Assembly: GCF_030070105.1 (NCBI RefSeq)
Contig: NZ_JASJOO010000002.1
Coordinates: 930,001 to 994,000 of the forward strand
DNA length: 64,000 bases
Origin: Bermanella sp. WJH001
GTDB lineage: Bacteria > Pseudomonadota > Gammaproteobacteria > Pseudomonadales > Oceanobacteraceae
Direction: 5' to 3'
Shown here: positions 63,470 to 64,000 of the stretch, piece after piece
Layout of the letters: every line of letters starts with the position of its first letter
How positions within the stretch are numbered: the first letter of the stretch is position 1
Notes under the pieces: model-generated
Databases searched by the model: none
What the model was told of the DNA's origin: nothing
Seen by the model: only the letters and a program-made list of their open reading frames with translations
Position numbers and translations under genes: made by a program

Positions 63470-64000
63470 TTACAGTAGCTCAACACTTTGTGCAATGCGC
63501 TGAGCCGTGGCTGCTGGAATCTCACCCACAACGGTTATGCGGTGAGTCTGACCATGCCATTGTTTATGTTGTACTGCTAACACCGTAGGGCCAGACTGAG
63601 CCGTGCCTTCATCAAGGGCCTTCTCGACCTGTTCCACATAAACCGAAAACATCACAATGCCATCACTATAAATGCGTCGAGCCGATAGCTTCGGGGCATA
63701 ACCGGTTGATGCTTCGTCTTCAAAGCCAACCGGAATCCAATTTAACCGCCATTCAAGCACATCTTTTTGAGTGGTTTTCAGCACTTCTGGTTTATCTGCC
63801 TGAGCCAATACCGCCCCCTTTGTACGAGGCTCGAATCGCTCTTGTATAAACTCGGTTTTGGGCGCGAAATAACTAAACTGATAACGCTCTAACACCTGAC
63901 CCTGACGGGAGACTAATTCAGTACGCAGCGGCACCATGGTTTCTGTGTCTAACCACAACTGGTAAAAATGTCGGCTCGCATCTTTTGGCGCAAGTTGAAT
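63470..64000 (-). CDS. rseB: sigma-E regulatory protein RseB/MucB (C-terminal part, cut by window edge)
   Basis: The frame is open to position 64000 and continues beyond the window; about 176 C-terminal residues are present. It contains LWLDTETMVPLRTEL, WIPVGFED and VYSDGIVMFSVYVE-like segments (here RRIYSDGIVMFSVYVEQ) of the MucB/RseB outer domain. This periplasmic protein binds the anti-sigma factor RseA/MucA and senses envelope stress. The upstream rseA and rpoE genes are expected beyond the edge. It overlaps nothing; rseC starts 34 bp later. Confidence 0.93.
   Translation of the reverse strand: MQLAPKDASRHFYQLWLDTETMVPLRTELVSRQGQVLERYQFSYFAPKTEFIQERFEPRTKGAVLAQADKPEVLKTTQKDVLEWRLNWIPVGFEDEASTGYAPKLSARRIYSDGIVMFSVYVEQVEKALDEGTAQSGPTVLAVQHKQWHGQTHRITVVGEIPAATAQRIAQSVELL

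Overview
The window looks like the chromosome of a marine gammaproteobacterium of the Oceanospirillales/Pseudomonadales group. This rests on gene order: rseB-rseC-mucD-lepA-rnc-era-recO-pdxJ-acpS and gacS/barA-cysM-rlmD-relA-mazG are Pseudomonas-type neighbourhoods, and ppc, adk and tsaB are also near each other. The genus is not certain.

Region 1 (1-29.3 kb) is a defence hot spot. A resident type I restriction-modification (RM) operon runs on the minus strand: hsdR (28817-26349), a small membrane-protein gene, hsdM, hsdS (4288-2498) and a membrane-anchored GH3/NagZ-like gene (2471-261). Its hsdM is cut in two. The N-terminal 165 codons lie at 25708-25214 and the C-terminal ~330 codons at 5504-4512. 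Joined at the break, they restore the usual G-E-F-Y-T-P-R sequence in frame. Between the halves sits a ~19.7 kb element (about 5509-25213) bounded by 15-bp imperfect inverted repeats. At its left end is a four-gene overlapping operon: tyrosine recombinase, large recombinase-like protein, second tyrosine recombinase, small HTH/coiled-coil protein. This is the arrangement of Tn554-like elements and of the strand-biased circularizing integrative elements (SEs) of Gammaproteobacteria. The cargo is a second, complete type I RM cluster: a half-size HsdS-like protein, a DinD homologue, HsdM, HsdS, a PIN-like membrane protein, HsdR, a YgjP-type metallopeptidase and an Mrr-like nuclease. An Xre regulator with its operator and a small HTH protein close the right end. 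So one RM system has inserted into, and split, the methylase gene of another.

Region 2 (29.3-38.9 kb) holds a MazG-like pyrophosphohydrolase, a 113-bp tandem repeat array, a membrane-anchored cold-shock-domain protein, slyX, a small unknown gene, a Gld-type ABC exporter operon (ATPase, permease, GldG-like), plsB, and an intergenic stretch of REP-like dispersed repeats.

Region 3 (38.9-47.3 kb) is core metabolism: ppc, adk, hemH, an H1/AlgP-like histone-like gene, and tsaB-uppP-rsmJ.

Region 4 (47.3-64 kb) carries mazG, relA and rlmD (minus), cysM (minus), the hybrid sensor kinase barA/gacS (plus), then acpS, pdxJ, recO, era, rnc, a DUF4845 gene, lepA, mucD, rseC and the edge of rseB, all minus. 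The lepB gene usually found between lepA and rnc is absent from this cluster.

No tRNA, rRNA or CRISPR array was recognised.
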